Translations under genes and position numbers: made by a program
The notes under the pieces: model-generated
Databases searched by the model: none
What the model saw: the letters and a program-made list of their open reading frames with translations, nothing else
What the model was told of the DNA's origin: nothing
Shown here: positions 60,457 to 64,000 of the stretch, one piece after another
Layout of the letters: each line of letters opens with the position of its first letter
Position numbering within the stretch: position 1 is the stretch's first letter
Source: Clostridia bacterium
GTDB taxonomy: Bacteria > Bacillota_A > Clostridia > Oscillospirales > Acutalibacteraceae
Reading direction: 5' to 3'
Length of the DNA: 64,000 nucleotides
NCBI GenBank assembly: GCA_017456015.1
Contig: JAFTLL010000004.1
Coordinates: forward strand, 310,001-374,000

Positions 60457-60488
60457 AAAAAGGCACGGCTTGCAAGCCGTGCCTTTTT
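60457..60488 (-). terminator. uraA terminator
   Basis: 15-bp perfect stem (60457-60471 with 60474-60488) with A/T arms; ends pyrR-uraA on the minus strand before the LUD gene. Confidence 0.8.
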
Positions 60489-60500
60489 CAAAGCATTGTA

Positions 60501-61877
60501 TTATTCTTGGTCTGCGTCTTCTTCCTTAGATTTGGAAAGCAAAACATTGGCCAGGATACCGAGAATCAACGCGCAGGCAATCGAGGTCAGCGTGATGGGG
60601 CCAATCGAAATTTGCAAGCCGCCGATACCGGCAATCAAAATCGTGGAAACAACAAACAGATTGCGGTTTTTCTCCAAGTTGACCGATTGAATCATTTTCA
60701 AACCGCTTACGGCAATAAAGCCATACAACGCCATGCAAACGCCGCCCATTACGCAGGAGGGAATGGAGTTTACAAAGGCAACAAAGGGATTGATAAAGGA
60801 AATCAGAATCGCACCGATAGCCGCTGTAATAATGGTGTAAACCGAAGCGTTTCTTGTAATGGCAACACAGGCAACCGACTCACCATAGGTGGTATTGGGG
60901 CAACCGCCGAAGAAAGCGCCTACCATAGAGCCGACACCATCACCCAAGAGGGTTCTGGCAAGACCGGGCTCAACCAAAAGGTCTTTTTCAATGATAGAGG
61001 AGATATTTTTATGGTCGGCAATGTGCTCTGCAAATACAACGAACGCAACCGGAATGTAGGCTACCGCAATAGAAATTATGTAGGTTGCATTCAAATCACC
61101 AAAACCTTTGGCAGCGGTCAGGAAGGTGAAATCGGGAACGCTGATAAAGGTTTTCAGAGTCACACCGTTTTCTACAAGCGCTGCGAAGGGGGCAAGGTTC
61201 AAAATCTTCATGGCATCGATACCGCTGGCGTTGCCGATTAAGGTCAAAATCAAGGCAACGGCATAACCGGCGAGAATACCGATGATAAAGGGAATGAGTT
61301 TAATGAATTTTTTACCGTAGGTCGAGCAAATCATGGTAACAGCCAGGGTAACCAGACCGCAAAGAATGGCAAGCAGAGGAGAAGCAACCGGAACATTTTC
61401 TGCCGAAACAACGCTGCCCTTGGTTAAATCGCCAACGGCGTTGCCGGCCAGAGAAAGACCAATGATGGCAACGGTAGGTCCGATAACGACTGCGGGCATG
61501 ATTTTGTTAATCCAGTTTACACCGACCAGTTTCACAACCAAAGCGATAATAACATAAACCAGACCGGCAAAAATCGCACCAAAGATCAGGCCGATATAGC
61601 CGAGCTGCATCGAAACGCCACCGGCGAATGCAGCGGCCATCGAACCGAGGAAGGCGAAGGAAGAACCGAGGAATACCGGGCTTTTGGCTTTGGTAAACAA
61701 AACATAGACCAGCGTTCCTACACCGGCACCGAACAAAGCGGCGGCCGGGCTCATGCCATTACCGATGATGACCGGAACCACAAGGGTGGCAGCCATGATG
61801 GCCAAAAGCTGTTGTATCGCAAATACAATCAATTGGCCAAATTTGGGTTTGTCTTTGACATCGAAAATCATTTTCAT
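60501..61877 (-). CDS. uraA: uracil permease (NCS2 family)
   Basis: 458 residues, about 14 membrane segments. ALFGAGVGTLVYVLF, FAEHIADHKNISSIIEKDL (the substrate-binding Glu/His region) and NTTYGESVACVAITR are typical of UraA/PyrP. Imports uracil with protons. Its position right after pyrR, under the same attenuator, supports uracil rather than xanthine. AGGAGGTATTTTT precedes the ATG. Confidence 0.93.
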   Translation of the reverse strand: MKMIFDVKDKPKFGQLIVFAIQQLLAIMAATLVVPVIIGNGMSPAAALFGAGVGTLVYVLFTKAKSPVFLGSSFAFLGSMAAAFAGGVSMQLGYIGLIFGAIFAGLVYVIIALVVKLVGVNWINKIMPAVVIGPTVAIIGLSLAGNAVGDLTKGSVVSAENVPVASPLLAILCGLVTLAVTMICSTYGKKFIKLIPFIIGILAGYAVALILTLIGNASGIDAMKILNLAPFAALVENGVTLKTFISVPDFTFLTAAKGFGDLNATYIISIAVAYIPVAFVVFAEHIADHKNISSIIEKDLLVEPGLARTLLGDGVGSMVGAFFGGCPNTTYGESVACVAITRNASVYTIITAAIGAILISFINPFVAFVNSIPSCVMGGVCMALYGFIAVSGLKMIQSVNLEKNRNLFVVSTILIAGIGGLQISIGPITLTSIACALILGILANVLLSKSKEEDADQE

Positions 61878-61929
61878 AAAAATACCTCCTAAAATTTTAT
61901 AATCTTCATTTTAAAGCTACTTTAAAATG

Positions 61930-62481
<552 letters not shown>

Positions 62482-62482
62482 T

Positions 62483-62575
62483 CATAAAAAAAGCCTTGCC
62501 GTCAACCGACAAGGTACAAAAGGGCATATATCGTGCCGTCCTCTGTATGAAAATCTTATCGGTCTCTCTGTCCCG
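62483..62575 (-). promoter_or_regulatory. PyrR-dependent attenuator (pyrR-uraA leader)
   Basis: Reading the minus strand: GGGACAGAGAGACC (62561-62574 as its complement) fits the PyrR-binding loop with CAGAGAGR. Downstream, CCTTGTC pairs with GGCAAGG and is followed by TTTTTTT (62483-62516), an intrinsic terminator. UMP-PyrR should free the terminator. Confidence 0.8.
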
Positions 62576-62600
62576 CCGTTAAAGATTATTTGCTTTTCAT

Positions 62601-62629
62601 ATTATAGCATATTTTGTCGAATTTGTAAA
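62601..62629 (-). promoter_or_regulatory. pyrR-uraA promoter
   Basis: Minus-strand TTTACA, 17 nt, TATAAT. Confidence 0.8.
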
Positions 62630-62679
62630 GAATTTTTCAAGAAATTCCTCTGATTTTTGGAAAAGTGTTCGGGGTGTAC

Positions 62680-62708
62680 TTGAAAATCCGCCGCCTTGCC
62701 GTTATAAT
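62680..62708 (+). promoter_or_regulatory. alr promoter
   Basis: TTGAAA, 17 nt, TATAAT. Confidence 0.75.
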
Positions 62709-62759
62709 GATTATGGAATGTGTATACATAATCTATGTGTTGGGAAGAAGGACAGCAGC

Positions 62760-63914
62760 TTGGATTTTCTGAAACGAACCTGGATCGAAGTGAATTTGGA
62801 TAATGCGCAATTCAATCTGCAATCCATTCGGTCGGTCTGTGCGAAGCCTTTCATGGTGGTAATAAAAGCCAATGCTTACGGACACGGTGCAATTGAAATG
62901 GCGCGGTTTTATATGCAAAACGGCGTTACGCAGTTTGCGGTATCCAATATAGAAGAAGCAATTGAACTGCGCCGCGGCGGTGTTACCGGGGATATTTTGA
63001 TTTTGGGGTTCACTCCCTGTACTTTGGCTGCCGAGTTGGCCGAATATGATTTGATACAGACGGTACTTTCCTGCGCCTATGCACATGAACTTTCGGCGCA
63101 GGCAAAACAGCCAATCCGCATACATATTAAATTAGATACCGGCATGGGGCGCATCGGATTAGATTGCCGAGAGAGCGTAGCCGATTGTATAGAGGAAATT
63201 CGAGAAATTATCGATTTGCCGAGGCTTAAATTTCAAGGCTTATTTACGCATTTTTCCTCGGCCGACAGTACCCGGCCGGACGAAAGAGCCTATGTGCAGC
63301 GGCAGTATGACCTCTTTTGTGATGCGGTGCGTACCTTGCGTGCAGAGGGATATGTATTTATGACCCATTGCTGTAACTCGGCGGCAACCTTGTTGGATTT
63401 GGATAAGCATTGCGACGCGGTGCGGCCGGGCATTATTTTGTACGGACTCACCCCCGCTGCCGACCTGATTTCACCGGTGCCCCTGCGGCCGGTCATGACC
63501 TTAAAAACAACGGTGGCCATGGTGAAAACGGTTGCACCCGAAACCTATGTCAGCTACGGACGCACCTTTCGAAGCGATAGACCGATGCGCATTGCCACCC
63601 TTCCGGTTGGCTATGCTGATGGATATCTCCGTGCCCTTTCGGGTAAGGCCGATGTCTTGCTTCACGGAAAACGCGCCCGTGTACTCGGTAGGGTGTGCAT
63701 GGACCAAATGATGGTCGATGTAACCGAAATTCCCAATGTCCAAGAGGGTGATGAGGTGATTTTGTTCGGCGAAACCGAACTCACCGCCAACGAACTGGCC
63801 AAACAGGCCGATACCATTGGCTATGAACTGCTTTGCGGTATTGCGCGGCGTGTGCCGCGGGTCTATCTTTCAGGCGGCGCCATCTGTGATATTCACAGTA
63901 TGATTGAAACCTGA
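62760..63914 (+). CDS. alr: alanine racemase
   Basis: 384 residues; PLP enzyme giving D-alanine for peptidoglycan. PLP Lys36 in VVIKANAYGHGA, HIKLDTGMGRIG, and the second catalytic Tyr in VSYGRTF with GRVCMDQMMVDVT. TTG 62760 is chosen because AAGGA lies 7 nt upstream and it fits the family's N-terminus; an ATG at 62718 would add an unlikely 14 residues. Single gene with promoter and terminator. Confidence 0.96.
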   Translation: MDFLKRTWIEVNLDNAQFNLQSIRSVCAKPFMVVIKANAYGHGAIEMARFYMQNGVTQFAVSNIEEAIELRRGGVTGDILILGFTPCTLAAELAEYDLIQTVLSCAYAHELSAQAKQPIRIHIKLDTGMGRIGLDCRESVADCIEEIREIIDLPRLKFQGLFTHFSSADSTRPDERAYVQRQYDLFCDAVRTLRAEGYVFMTHCCNSAATLLDLDKHCDAVRPGIILYGLTPAADLISPVPLRPVMTLKTTVAMVKTVAPETYVSYGRTFRSDRPMRIATLPVGYADGYLRALSGKADVLLHGKRARVLGRVCMDQMMVDVTEIPNVQEGDEVILFGETELTANELAKQADTIGYELLCGIARRVPRVYLSGGAICDIHSMIET

Positions 63915-63940
63915 TGTACTTTACAAATAAAAATTTCGCA

Positions 63941-63973
63941 AAAACACACCTTTTTCGACGGTGTGTTTTTTCT
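63941..63973 (+). terminator. alr terminator
   Basis: AAACACACC (63942-63950) with GGTGTGTTT (63960-63968), then TTTTCTTT. Nothing recognisable follows to the window's end. Confidence 0.85.
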
Positions 63974-64000
63974 TTCGCCATTTTTTGTGTCGAGGTTTGT

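Overview
The window looks like chromosomal DNA of a spore-forming Clostridia bacterium, most likely an Oscillospirales/Ruminococcaceae relative. This is inferred from a glgB-C-D-A glycogen operon with GlgD, a DUF6472 protein, the rplU-prp-rpmA-obgE cluster with an N-terminally extended L27, a T-box on thrS, a PyrR attenuator, a reverse rubrerythrin next to a PerR-type regulator, and sporulation or germination genes (a SpoIIQ-like LytM protein, YpeB, a SpoIID-domain protein). I saw no rRNA, no tRNA, no complete IS element and no CRISPR array.

Layout. 0-9.9 kb: end of a DUF6106-like gene, nnrD, a lipoprotein, a SpoIIQ-like gene, a possible free-standing small RNA, pckA, an rRNA m5C methyltransferase, a tiny Asn/Gln-repeat peptide, a YitT-family gene, mrnC, obgE, rpmA, prp and rplU. 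10-18.2 kb: ypeB, a nifS-thiI-cinA run, and a 1008-residue protein joining a MoCF/CinA-like domain, a membrane anchor, a sortase-like domain without its catalytic residues, two SH3 domains and a SpoIID domain. 18.2-24.5 kb: an XRE regulator with an attenuator-like leader, then the glycogen operon. 24.7-28.5 kb: DUF6472, an amino-acid ABC transporter, and a GMP synthase made only of the ATP-PPase half. 28.6-42.8 kb is the most accessory part. It holds a broken XRE fragment, a ribbon-helix-helix regulator facing a SLOG/DUF1273-like gene, pstSCAB-phoU, a frameshifted LTA-synthase-like gene, azlCD, rubrerythrin with a PerR-type regulator, T-box-thrS, an XRE regulator facing a DUF2493 (SLOG) gene, an S24 autocleaving repressor facing an ArpU-like gene, and a LOG-family gene. 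42.8-64 kb: trmB, a DUF4080 radical SAM enzyme, htpG, an S1-domain protein, copA with a fused copZ, gap, a DUF368 transporter, mscL, pduL, hemW, a phosphopantetheinyl transferase, two PH-domain membrane proteins, rarA, a LUD-domain protein, uraA, pyrR and alr.

Themes. Most housekeeping promoters are near-consensus TTGACA/TATAAT with 16-17 nt spacers. Two minus-strand sporulation genes (SpoIIQ-like, ypeB) instead share GTATA-N18-CAAA[AC]TA, a forespore-sigma-like arrangement, and the Asn/Gln peptide has a related site. Three SLOG-superfamily genes each lie beside a small DNA-binding regulator, and these intergenic regions hold clear operator palindromes. The best candidates for unusual biology are the pseudo-sortase/SpoIID chimera, the SLOG/regulator modules, the copA reading frame with an embedded copZ start, and the LTA-synthase frameshift at a slippery heptamer. 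All functional statements rest on reading motifs by eye; no database search was run.
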